Source: Veillonella sp. 3891 (GTDB taxonomy: Bacteria > Bacillota > Negativicutes > Veillonellales > Veillonellaceae). Taken from it: 64,000 bases of DNA. Of this stretch, positions 45,250 to 53,683 are shown piece after piece (positions within the stretch are counted from its first letter, which is position 1; each line of letters starts with the position of its first letter). The position numbers and the translations under genes were made by a program. Below the pieces are notes generated by a model, which was not told the DNA's origin, searched no databases, and saw nothing but the letters and a program-made list of their open reading frames with translations. The DNA lies in assembly GCF_003992315.1 (NCBI RefSeq), contig NZ_RQVE01000003.1:124001-188000 (forward strand), written 5' to 3'.

Positions 45250-46326
45250 ATGATAGAACGTAAACCGACAAAAGGTATTCAAGTGGGTACCGTACATATT
45301 GGAAATCAAGCACCTGTCAGTATTCAGTCTATGATTACAACAAATCCTGTGAAAGTAGACCAATCTATTGAGGAAATCAATCGTCTTGCCACTGCAGGTT
45401 GTGAATTGGTGCGTTTAGCCGTTCCTGATATGGCGGCAGCAAAAGCCATCAAAGCTATCAAAGAACGTGCCATGATTCCCCTCATTGCAGATATCCATTT
45501 TGACTACTGCTTAGCATTACAAGCTATTGAAAGTGGCATCGATGGCCTTCGCATTAATCCAGGAAATATTGGTAGTATCGATAATGTAGTAAAAGTTGTG
45601 GAAAAAGCTAAGCCTAAATTGATTCCTATACGAATTGGTGTCAATGCCGGTTCCTTACCACAACATATATTAGATGCTCATGGTGGTCATCCTACAGCGG
45701 ATGGTATGGTGGAAACCGCATTAGAACATATTCGTATTTTGGAATCTTTACGATATGAACAAATGAAAGTTTCCATTAAAGCCACAGATGTGCCCTTAAT
45801 GATTGAAGCATATCGGAAATTATCTAGTAAAATACCATATCCATTGCATTTAGGTGTCACAGAAGCAGGAACTATCAAACAAGGTACTATTAAATCTGCT
45901 ATCGGTATTGGAACACTCTTAGCCGATGGTATCGGTGATACGATCCGCGTCTCCTTAACAGGAGATCCAATTCACGAAGTGGAAGTGGCCAAGACCATTC
46001 TTAGTTCTTTGGAGCTTCGTACCTTTGGAGCTACTATGATATCTTGTCCTACGTGCGGTCGTTGCCAGGTGAATTTATTTAATATGGCAGAGATTGTAGA
46101 AGAGCGATTGAAGTCTATTAAAGCTCCCATTCGTGTAGCTGTTATGGGCTGCGTTGTAAATGGTCCTGGAGAAGCACGAGAAGCAGATTTTGGTATTGCT
46201 GGAGGAAAGGGACAAGGAATTATTTTTCGCAAAGGAAAAGTGTTAAAAACTGTACCAGAACAAGAATTAGTAGATACCTTATTTGCTGAAATCGATCAAT
46301 ATCTTTTAACGTTAGAAGAAAAGTAA
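45250..46326 (+). CDS. ispG: (E)-4-hydroxy-3-methylbut-2-enyl-diphosphate synthase
   Basis: IspG performs the reductive ring opening of MEcPP. The 358 residues give the short bacterial form: SIQSMITTNPVKVDQ, LIADIHFDY, GLRINPGNIG, and HLGVTEAG. The 4Fe-4S ligand cysteines are in CPTCGRC and MGCVVNGPGEA. It begins 9 bases after rseP with an AGAGG site. It continues the MEP pathway represented by dxr. Confidence 0.98.
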   Translation: MIERKPTKGIQVGTVHIGNQAPVSIQSMITTNPVKVDQSIEEINRLATAGCELVRLAVPDMAAAKAIKAIKERAMIPLIADIHFDYCLALQAIESGIDGLRINPGNIGSIDNVVKVVEKAKPKLIPIRIGVNAGSLPQHILDAHGGHPTADGMVETALEHIRILESLRYEQMKVSIKATDVPLMIEAYRKLSSKIPYPLHLGVTEAGTIKQGTIKSAIGIGTLLADGIGDTIRVSLTGDPIHEVEVAKTILSSLELRTFGATMISCPTCGRCQVNLFNMAEIVEERLKSIKAPIRVAVMGCVVNGPGEAREADFGIAGGKGQGIIFRKGKVLKTVPEQELVDTLFAEIDQYLLTLEEK

Positions 46327-46345
46327 AAATATAAAGGAGTAAGTT

Positions 46346-48082
46346 ATGTTAGCAAGTCGCTTATATGCACCAACATTACGGGAAATGCCATCCGATGCTG
46401 ATGTAATTAGCCAACAATTAATGCTACGCGCTGGCTTTGTTCGTAAGGTAGCAGGTGGTTTATACACCTATTTACCATTAGCGTGGCGCAGTATCCATAA
46501 AATTAATGCCATTATCCGTGAAGAAATGGCAGCCATTCACAGCCAAGAAATTATGATGCCTATTCTTCAACCTAGTGAATTATGGGAAGAATCTGGTCGT
46601 TGGGCTGCGTACGGTGCAGAAATGATGCGTATTTCCGACCGTCATGGCCGTGAATATTGTCTAGGACCCACTCATGAAGAAATGGTAACTAATCTAGTTC
46701 GAGGCGAAGTAAACTCCTATCGTCAATTGCCGTTGAGTTTGTATCAAATTCAAAATAAATATCGCGATGAACGTCGTCCACGCTACGGATTAATGCGTAG
46801 CCGTGAGTTCATTATGAAAGATGCCTATTCCTTTGACATCGACGAAGAGGGTATGAGCAAATCTTTTTGGGATATGTATGAAGCATATAGCAAAATCTTC
46901 AAACGTTGTGGCTTAACATGTAAACCAGTAGAAGCAGATAATGGCGCTATTGGCGGTTCTGGTAGTTTTGAGTTTATGGCATTGGCGGAATCTGGAGAGG
47001 CAGATGTCATCCACTGCACAAAATGTGACTATGCAGCGAATATTGAAATTGGGCAACCAAAAGCATTGGAAGTGGAAGTAGAAGAAGCTAAGGAATTAGA
47101 AACTGTATCTACACCAGATGCAAAAACAATTCAAGCTGTAGCAGATATGTTGGAATTACCATTAGAAAAAACAATTAAAGCCGTAGTGTACAACATTGAA
47201 GGTAAAGTTATTTTAGCTATTGTTCGCGGTGACCATGAAGTAAATGAAATTGCTGTACAACGTGCTGTAGAAGGTGGTATTGAACCAGAAATGGCTACTC
47301 CAGAAGATTTAGCTCGTGTGGGATTAACAGCAGGTTTCATTAGCCCAGTGGGACTTTCACAATCAGAAGAGTTCGCCATTGTAGTGGATGAAACAGTGAT
47401 GAATTTACACAATGTATGTGGTGGCGCTAATACAGCAGATGCACACTATATTAATATCAATCCTAACCGTGATTTCAATGTAGATGACATCATCGTAGCA
47501 CCAATTCGTTTGATTACCTTAGACGATCCATGCCCTAAGTGTGGTGGTCAACTTCGTATCGACAAAGGTATTGAAGTAGGTCAAGTATTCAAATTGGGTA
47601 CAAAATACTCCGAATCTATGAATGCTACCGTATTGAACCAAGGCGGTCGCCCAACTCCATTCCAAATGGGTTGCTATGGTATCGGTGTAGGCCGCACATT
47701 GGCAGCTGCGATTGAACAAAGTTATGATGAAAATGGTATCATTTGGCCAGTAGCGATTGCTCCATTTGAGGTTGTCATTGTTCCTATCAATGCGAAGGAT
47801 GAAGCTTTAATGGAAGTAAGTGAACGCTTGTATAAAGAGATGAAACAAGCTGGCGTTGATGTATTATTGGACGACCGTAAAGATCGTGCAGGCGTTAAAT
47901 TTAAAGATGCTGATTTGATTGGCTATCCTGTTCGTATTACAGTAAGTAAAAATACCATCGAATCTGGTGAAGTAGAATTGCGTGTACGTAAAGATGGTTC
48001 TACAAGCACAGTAAAAATCGATGAAGTGACCACATCCGTACAAGGATTACTTCGTCTGCTAAAAGATGGATATACTATGTAA
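46346..48082 (+). CDS. proS: Prolyl-tRNA synthetase (bacterial type with editing domain)
   Basis: The 578-residue class II synthetase has the N-terminal catalytic part with motif 2 (YRDERRPRYGLMRSREFIMKDAYSF-like, ~135-160) and an inserted YbaK-type editing domain (~230-390, with KAVVYNIEGKVILAIVRGDHEVNE). Motif 3 GCYGIGVGRTLAAAIEQ (~440) and a C-terminal anticodon-binding domain follow. The editing domain clears Ala-tRNA-Pro. It is the last gene of the block and has a terminator downstream. Confidence 0.98.
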   Translation: MLASRLYAPTLREMPSDADVISQQLMLRAGFVRKVAGGLYTYLPLAWRSIHKINAIIREEMAAIHSQEIMMPILQPSELWEESGRWAAYGAEMMRISDRHGREYCLGPTHEEMVTNLVRGEVNSYRQLPLSLYQIQNKYRDERRPRYGLMRSREFIMKDAYSFDIDEEGMSKSFWDMYEAYSKIFKRCGLTCKPVEADNGAIGGSGSFEFMALAESGEADVIHCTKCDYAANIEIGQPKALEVEVEEAKELETVSTPDAKTIQAVADMLELPLEKTIKAVVYNIEGKVILAIVRGDHEVNEIAVQRAVEGGIEPEMATPEDLARVGLTAGFISPVGLSQSEEFAIVVDETVMNLHNVCGGANTADAHYININPNRDFNVDDIIVAPIRLITLDDPCPKCGGQLRIDKGIEVGQVFKLGTKYSESMNATVLNQGGRPTPFQMGCYGIGVGRTLAAAIEQSYDENGIIWPVAIAPFEVVIVPINAKDEALMEVSERLYKEMKQAGVDVLLDDRKDRAGVKFKDADLIGYPVRITVSKNTIESGEVELRVRKDGSTSTVKIDEVTTSVQGLLRLLKDGYTM

Positions 48083-48114
48083 TGACTCAAATTTAATTGC
48101 ATAGAGATAGAAAG

Positions 48115-48150
48115 AACGACTCATTGAGGATTCCTTGATGAGTCGTTTTG
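48115..48150 (+). terminator. Intrinsic terminator after proS
   Basis: AACGACTCAT (48115-48124) pairs perfectly with ATGAGTCGTT (48138-48147), followed by TT and a T-rich tail. Confidence 0.85.
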
Positions 48151-48287
48151 TCATAGGTAAAAGTGAAAAAGATTTCGTATTTCATAAAATCAAATATACT
48201 TAAAAGCGTAACTATACGTATACTATTTAGTCATATAGCATGAAAAATGTACATTTCAACTAGATAAAGTCATAAAAAAGGAGTAGA

Positions 48288-48500
48288 ATGAGGGTAACTG
48301 ATTGATAATTTCATTTACAGGCGGGTTATTTCAAACTTTTTGTGTCATATATCAATATGAAACGAAACAAGTTATTGTTAGGCTTAATTGCCATGTCCAT
48401 GGTCTCTACTGTGTGGGGAGCGGAGGGATTCACGAAGTATAAAATGTCACAATCTTGGCAATTTAATCTAGGTTGGGCACATAGATTAAAAAAAGAGAGG
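48288..48500 (+). pseudogene. Relic of a deleted autotransporter gene upstream of the intact one
   Basis: A strong AAAAAGGAG site is followed by a five-codon frame (48288-48305). From an ATG at 48357 comes a signal peptide (MKRNKLLLGLIAMSMVSTVWG), then about 20 residues that end in MSQSWQFNLGWAHRL. This resembles the last strand of the intact downstream protein (VRQSWQIKVGVRHTF). It looks like an autotransporter reduced to its signal peptide and final beta strand. Its stop is lost near AGATTAAA, so its frame runs into the next gene. Confidence 0.5.
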
Positions 48501-48509
48501 AGAATACGT

Positions 48510-51500
48510 GTGAAACATAAACATTTAGCATTACTAGTATTGGCGGCGATTCCTTTATTAGCTAGAGGGGAAGGCTTTACTGTAGACACGGTAACTCGAA
48601 ATGATTGGAAAACGGTGGATACGATTTCCCTCGATGAGAAATTAGCTAAAAATGGGGGTACTATTACTGAAAATAGTGCTACAAAAATTAAGTATGAGTA
48701 TAAATATGCTGATGGCACTATCTTAGGGACGAAAAGTAAGTATATGAAGGACGGAGATACAGTTAATGAAATTATCACAAATCGAAATATGACAGCTCCG
48801 AATGACATTCGGACGAAACCAACTACGGAAACGACAATAGCGTCTGATGGGACGATTCATTTCATTCATGTAGATGATGGTACATCTATTGATTGGCAAG
48901 ATGGGGTACATGTGTATAACTCCAACAGTAAGCTGGTTGATCGGTCAGAAACGATTCTTAATTTTGATGCAAATACAAATTTTAATGTTACAACCCATAA
49001 AACATATCATGGAAAATTTTATCCTATGTTCAATGTGGTAAAAGTAGTCGGAGAAGGTTCGAGTGATGTGACGAAACCAGTGTCTACGGTGAACTTTTTA
49101 AAGAAAGTGACTATGGATACCCACGCGCAAACGGTTAATCCTGGAAATTTAAAGTCCTATGAAAAGCGTGTGAATGGATTCTTTCAACAAACGAATCAAG
49201 GAGGAGAATCCCATGTGCATTTTCATGATGATTTGACTATGAATATGGAGTCCACTACAAATAATTTGGAATTGGCTGCGTTCCGCCTAGAAAATAATGG
49301 GGAAAATCGGTATCGCACTGTGTCTACTAGGGATACGCTTGAAGCTGAAAAAGGTGGATCAAGTCTTACCTTTGATGGAAATGTGACAAGTACTATCTCA
49401 GGCAATACGGATACAGAGATGCGATTTTTATCTAATGTGAACTATCATGGTGGTGTTCACGTGGCATCAAAAGAAGGAAAGAACTTTGTATCTACCATCA
49501 CTAATGAATCAGCGAATAACACAAAGGATACATTACATGTCAATACGGATACGGAAAATTATGGTTTCTCCGAGTTTAATTTGAAGGCTAATACGGATTT
49601 GGTTACAAAGAGCGCTGGTGGTACTGTGTGGGGCATGTATGTCAATGCTGAATCCCACGGTGAAAATCGAATCACTCTTGTAGGTGCTAAGAACAATATT
49701 TCCACGACTGGTAACGATGAAGTATATGGCATTGAAGTATCTTCTAGTTTGAATGATACAACTGGGGCAACAGATGCTAATGAAAAGCCTAGTAAAAACT
49801 TGGTAGACCTACAGAATACAACGGTTACCACTGATTCTACATCTACCGGGAAACCGTGGGTCTACGGTGTGAAAATGAGCGCTGAGAATGGCGAAAATAC
49901 AGTGAATCTTACACATAGTGATGTGAAAACAGCATCCAACTACGTGGCTAGAAGTATTGATATAGGATCTGAGAATCAAGGTACAAACACAGTTACCTTA
50001 TATACTACGAATATCACTACAAAAGGTGCCTATGCCTATGGCTTGAACTTGGTGAGTGCAAGAAAAGCAGGGACTGGTAGCAACTTCATTCATTGGAAAG
50101 GCAAGAACAGCATTGCCACTGAGGCGATGGCGAATGGATATGGTATACGCATTGAAAAAGATAAAGCGAATTCGGGAGCAGGTACAACCATAACCTCTGA
50201 TGTAGATTCATCGTTATCAATTAAAGTAGATACAGAAGGCTCCGGAACTGGTATCTCGCAAATACATAAAGATGCGAATAATATCACAAATAGTACGTTC
50301 AACGGTGATGTGTCGATTGTTATGCGTGGTAATGGAAACGCAAAAGTAGGTGTACTGGCGAAAACTGATGCAGATAGTGATACGAACGCGAATACCATAA
50401 CTTTCAATAAAAAGTTAAACATTGATGGTAATCCAATAGACCCTGCCTTAGTAGCAGGTGGCAAGAATACAACTATTACTGTATCTGGTAAGGATACGAC
50501 AACCATAGTAGGTAATGTATTTGCTGCGAATGGAGGCACAGTTGATGTTAACCTATTGACGAAGGACTCCTACTTGATTGGTAAGGCGGACAACAATCCT
50601 GGTGGTACGATCAATGTGAAAGTAGATAATGGCAATTATTGGGAAATGACTGATAACTCTAAGATTAATCGATTAGATGTATCTAATGCAGGCGAAGTTC
50701 GATTTGGTGATACAGAGGTACCGATCTCCTTAACTGTGGACAGTTTAAAAGGAACTGGCGGTGTATTCCACATGGCTGGGAATGTTGGGTCTGGTGATAC
50801 AGACAAACTCACCATTACTTCTAGTAGTGAAGGAGAACATGGTATTCATTTCCAAAATATGGCAGAGTCCAAATCTACGGGCTCAGAAGTGTTGCAATTA
50901 GTGGAAAGTTTAGGTAGACCAGAGGATCATAAGGCGGTATTCTCATTACTTAATAAAGATAATCATGTGGCAGTTCCTACAGATGATAAAAAGCCTAGCC
51001 TTCCTAAAACTGTCATCGAAAAAGGGGCCTACCTATATACATTAGGCAGACCTACGGATTCAAAAGTTGTTTCTATTAATGATGCAAATGTAAATAACTG
51101 GTATCTATTCCCTTATGAGGATGATGGTAAAGGAAAATTGACACCAGGTGCACACTCGACCATTCAATTCGATAACTTATTGTATAATTTACACTTAGGC
51201 AATACAGAAACATTGGTGCAGCGGTTAGGAGAAATTCATCTTCATAAAGATGTGGAACGGTCTAATACGATATGGGCTAATTATACGAATGGCAAGTTTG
51301 ACTCTTCCCATCATGGTGGTTACCAACAACGATACTGGGGACTCAAAGGTGGCTATAATTGGATACATCCACGGGATACATGGATTCACTATAGTGGTTT
51401 CACCGTAGGAATGATGCAATCGACAGCTACCCTTGATGAATACCAAGGCCATGCAAAGTTATCAGGTACTGAGCTTGGTTTCTATTCCACTCGATTGTAT

Positions 51501-52073
51501 AAGGATACTAATGTGTATGTAGATCTAGTTGGTAAAGTGAGACGTTCTCAAGGTGATTTTGACTTGGTTAACTATTCTAACGAAGCCTTGCATTCAACTA
51601 CTATGCATGTGAACTCTTTCTTGGCATCTGTGGAACTGGGAAAACGTATGTATCGATCTGGTAAAGATGGTGAGGGGTTATTTATACAACCAGAAGCGCA
51701 GCTTACTTATGAAGCGAGCAAAGGGTATAGCATGGATATGTCCAATGGATTACATAGTCAATTAGGTTCTATGCACAGCTTAATAGGTCGCATTGGCGTA
51801 CGGGCAGGAGTAGATAAGTCATCTTGCACCGCATGGAATCCGTATGTGAAAGTGATGTATGAAAAAGAATTCCTCGGCAATCGAACTCTTACATTTAATG
51901 AAAGTACGACACAACAACTTTCTTACAAAGGGCATTGGTTCACCTACGGCTTAGGATTCGCCTACATGAATCGAGCTAAGACAGAACAGGTGTACCTTGA
52001 GGCGCAACGATCCACCCGTGATCGAGTACGACAAAGCTGGCAAATCAAAGTTGGTGTGCGTCATACATTCTAG
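48510..52073 (+). CDS. Classical (type Va) autotransporter
   Basis: I start at the GTG at 48510 (AGGAG seven bases upstream), directly at a second signal peptide (MKHKHLALLVLAAIPLLARG), giving 1,187 residues. The frame is open upstream only because of a relic. The passenger (~25-900) is Asn/Thr/Ser-rich with repeated VYGIEV/YGVKMSAENGENTV-like strands, typical of a right-handed beta-helix such as pertactin. The last ~275 residues are the translocator barrel: WANYTNGKF near its start, GLKGGYNW, ELGFYSTRLY, and a final VGVRHTF with terminal Phe. No protease triad or junction cleavage motif is evident. Probably a surface adhesin. Confidence 0.9.
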   Translation: MKHKHLALLVLAAIPLLARGEGFTVDTVTRNDWKTVDTISLDEKLAKNGGTITENSATKIKYEYKYADGTILGTKSKYMKDGDTVNEIITNRNMTAPNDIRTKPTTETTIASDGTIHFIHVDDGTSIDWQDGVHVYNSNSKLVDRSETILNFDANTNFNVTTHKTYHGKFYPMFNVVKVVGEGSSDVTKPVSTVNFLKKVTMDTHAQTVNPGNLKSYEKRVNGFFQQTNQGGESHVHFHDDLTMNMESTTNNLELAAFRLENNGENRYRTVSTRDTLEAEKGGSSLTFDGNVTSTISGNTDTEMRFLSNVNYHGGVHVASKEGKNFVSTITNESANNTKDTLHVNTDTENYGFSEFNLKANTDLVTKSAGGTVWGMYVNAESHGENRITLVGAKNNISTTGNDEVYGIEVSSSLNDTTGATDANEKPSKNLVDLQNTTVTTDSTSTGKPWVYGVKMSAENGENTVNLTHSDVKTASNYVARSIDIGSENQGTNTVTLYTTNITTKGAYAYGLNLVSARKAGTGSNFIHWKGKNSIATEAMANGYGIRIEKDKANSGAGTTITSDVDSSLSIKVDTEGSGTGISQIHKDANNITNSTFNGDVSIVMRGNGNAKVGVLAKTDADSDTNANTITFNKKLNIDGNPIDPALVAGGKNTTITVSGKDTTTIVGNVFAANGGTVDVNLLTKDSYLIGKADNNPGGTINVKVDNGNYWEMTDNSKINRLDVSNAGEVRFGDTEVPISLTVDSLKGTGGVFHMAGNVGSGDTDKLTITSSSEGEHGIHFQNMAESKSTGSEVLQLVESLGRPEDHKAVFSLLNKDNHVAVPTDDKKPSLPKTVIEKGAYLYTLGRPTDSKVVSINDANVNNWYLFPYEDDGKGKLTPGAHSTIQFDNLLYNLHLGNTETLVQRLGEIHLHKDVERSNTIWANYTNGKFDSSHHGGYQQRYWGLKGGYNWIHPRDTWIHYSGFTVGMMQSTATLDEYQGHAKLSGTELGFYSTRLYKDTNVYVDLVGKVRRSQGDFDLVNYSNEALHSTTMHVNSFLASVELGKRMYRSGKDGEGLFIQPEAQLTYEASKGYSMDMSNGLHSQLGSMHSLIGRIGVRAGVDKSSCTAWNPYVKVMYEKEFLGNRTLTFNESTTQQLSYKGHWFTYGLGFAYMNRAKTEQVYLEAQRSTRDRVRQSWQIKVGVRHTF

Positions 52074-52144
52074 GAATTTATAAGAATCCCGTCACGCACT
52101 TTGTGAATTTTGAATGGGCAAAAAATGGGCAAAATCCCCCAAAC

Positions 52145-52230
52145 TATACGAACACTTACGAACATAAAAAAGAAACAAAAATAACAAAAACCGCTTATTC
52201 ATCGCATTCGCGAACACTTGCGAACACTTA
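52145..52230. repeat. CGAACACTT short repeats at the tmRNA 3' flank
   Basis: CGAACACTT occurs at about 52149, 52211 and 52221, between the autotransporter and ssrA. A duplicated ATGGGCAAAA lies just upstream (~52113-52136). Such material beside a tmRNA 3' end can be a trace of past integration, but no integrase is present. Two of the copies lie in the loop of the tmRNA terminator. Confidence 0.4.
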
Positions 52231-52243
52231 TGAATAAGCGGTT
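52189..52243 (-). terminator. Terminator of ssrA
   Basis: A perfect 14-bp stem (52189-52202 with 52230-52243) is followed on the minus strand by TTTTTGTTATTTTTG. Confidence 0.85.
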
Positions 52244-52259
52244 ATTTCATTTGGTATTG

Positions 52260-52601
52260 TGGTGGAGACGAGGGGAGTCGAACCCCTGTCCAAACATGTT
52301 GCCCCCTAGACCTCTCCGAGCGCAGTTGATGTTTTTAACTTCGAATAGTGTTTGGACATCAACAACCTAAGCTATTCTAGCTCATGAGATTTAACTAGCT
52401 CTAATTGAGCGGATAGAACTAGCTAGCCCGTAGTTTGACGCCACATCCTTCTCCACGGGCGAGAGAAGGTGTGACGTAGCTTATGCAGCTAATGCAAAAT
52501 TTTCTTCTGCGTTTAATTTAAGGTTCACTGATTTATGGTCGAGTGAGACACCAGCTCGCTTTCTAAGATACATCCATACCTGTCGAAACCTTTACGTCCC
52601 C
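52260..52601 (-). ncRNA. ssrA: tmRNA (transfer-messenger RNA)
   Basis: The ~342-nt RNA begins GGGGACGTAAAGGTTTCGACAG and ends with a T-arm-like GGGTTCGACTCCCC and an encoded CCA. The tag reading frame at 52481-52513 encodes NAEENFALAA and a TAA stop; the ALAA end is the ClpXP degradation signal. It rescues stalled ribosomes with SmpB, whose gene is 3.5 kb away beside rnr. The tRNA-like ends and pseudoknot regions look intact. Confidence 0.97.
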
Positions 52602-52619
52602 ATATATTATTGTCTTATA

Positions 52620-52648
52620 ATTATATAGATATATGTTATGAAAGTCAA
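52620..52648 (-). promoter_or_regulatory. Promoter of ssrA
   Basis: On the minus strand TTGACT (52643-52648) and TATAAT (52620-52625) are 17 bp apart, a near-consensus strong promoter. Confidence 0.85.
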
Positions 52649-52727
52649 ATGTAAATATGTACTTTTTTATATAGATAGTGTATACTATTAAATATCATTC
52701 CTAGTACAGAGTCACAGGAGGAATCCT

Positions 52728-53372
52728 ATGTCATATGAAACAGAAACAGTAGCTGAGTTTGAGCGTTTTTCTTCATTAACGGATGAAGAAATTGTTACTA
52801 TCTATCAACGTGAGAACAATCATTTTGCTACTGATTATATTGTGCAACGATATAAAAATTTTGTTCGATCTAAAGCTAGGTCCTATTTTTTAATGGGCGC
52901 TGATAAAGAAGATATTATACAAGAAGGTATGATTGGTTTATATAAAGCAACGCGAGATTTTAATCAAGACCATGAGGTTAGCTTCAAAGCATTTGCTGAA
53001 TTATGTATTACACGTCAAATCATTTCTGCCATTAAAGGGGCGAGTCGTCAAAAACACATCCCTTTGAACTCGTATATCTCTTTAAATAAGCCAGCCTATG
53101 ATGACTCAGAACGAACGCTCATTGAAGTGTTAGAGACAGAAAAAAATCTAGATCCTCAAGAAGTAGTCATCAATAGAGAGCAATATGCTCTGATTAAGGA
53201 AGTAATGGAGGCTGTTCTTAGTCCTCTAGAGTGGGATGTATTACGTGGATATATGGATGCTAAATCCTATCAAGAAATGGCAGAAGAACATCATCGTTCT
53301 GTAAAGTCCATTGATAATGCATTGCAGCGAGTAAAGAAAAAAATGGAAGTTTACTTCGGTCATAACCGTTGA
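52728..53372 (+). CDS. sigH: RNA polymerase sigma factor, SigH/Spo0H type
   Basis: This 214-residue sigma-70 family protein has region 2 (~40-110: YFLMGADKEDIIQEGMIGLYKATRDF) and region 4 (~150-205, with a helix-turn-helix around SYQEMAEEHHRSVKSIDNALQRVKKKM). Both parts and the RQKHIPLNSYISLNKP linker match Spo0H of Bacillus/Clostridia. GGAGG precedes the ATG. Spo0H starts sporulation and competence in spore formers. Veillonella is not known to sporulate, so a stationary-phase or competence role is inference. It neighbours secG, as in many Firmicutes. Confidence 0.92.
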   Translation: MSYETETVAEFERFSSLTDEEIVTIYQRENNHFATDYIVQRYKNFVRSKARSYFLMGADKEDIIQEGMIGLYKATRDFNQDHEVSFKAFAELCITRQIISAIKGASRQKHIPLNSYISLNKPAYDDSERTLIEVLETEKNLDPQEVVINREQYALIKEVMEAVLSPLEWDVLRGYMDAKSYQEMAEEHHRSVKSIDNALQRVKKKMEVYFGHNR

Positions 53373-53391
53373 TACAGAAAGGAAGAGATTC

Positions 53392-53628
53392 ATGAGAGAT
53401 TTTCTAATGGTTGTTGAAATTATTATTTCTATTCTTTTAATTGTGGTAGTAGTAGCACAAACTGGTAAGAGCGCAGGTATGGGCGGTGCCGTTTCCGGTG
53501 CAGCAGATTCCGTATTCGGTGGTAAAGAGCGTGGCGTAGATGGATTCCTATCACGCTGTACGGTGATTCTTGCTACTTTGTTCGTATTAGTTAGTCTAGC
53601 TTTAGATTTAGTGTTAAGTTCTTATTAA
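53392..53628 (+). CDS. secG: Preprotein translocase subunit SecG
   Basis: SecG is the auxiliary subunit of SecYEG. The 78 residues have two membrane segments (~5-25 and ~55-75) flanking VAQTGKSAGMGGAVSGAADSVFGGKERG, the family signature. It follows sigH by 19 bases with GGAAGAG and is followed by a terminator, so sigH-secG may form one unit. Confidence 0.94.
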   Translation: MRDFLMVVEIIISILLIVVVVAQTGKSAGMGGAVSGAADSVFGGKERGVDGFLSRCTVILATLFVLVSLALDLVLSSY

Positions 53629-53633
53629 TACAT

Positions 53634-53664
53634 AAAAAACCCTACCCTATGGTAGGTTTTTTTT
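53634..53664 (+). terminator. Intrinsic terminator after secG
   Basis: An A-run, CCTACC (53641-53646), short loop, GGTAGG (53651-53656) and eight Ts form a compact terminator. Confidence 0.85.
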
Positions 53665-53683
53665 ATAGAAATACTGAGGTACT

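Noticed and set aside
48326-48808. 160-codon minus-strand ORF over the autotransporter 5' end
   Set aside because: It covers two signal peptides and a ribosome site on the plus strand and resembles no protein.
50090-50539. 149-codon minus-strand ORF inside the autotransporter passenger
   Set aside because: Antisense to a repeat-rich passenger; hydrophobic composition is a mirror of Thr/Asn-rich codons.
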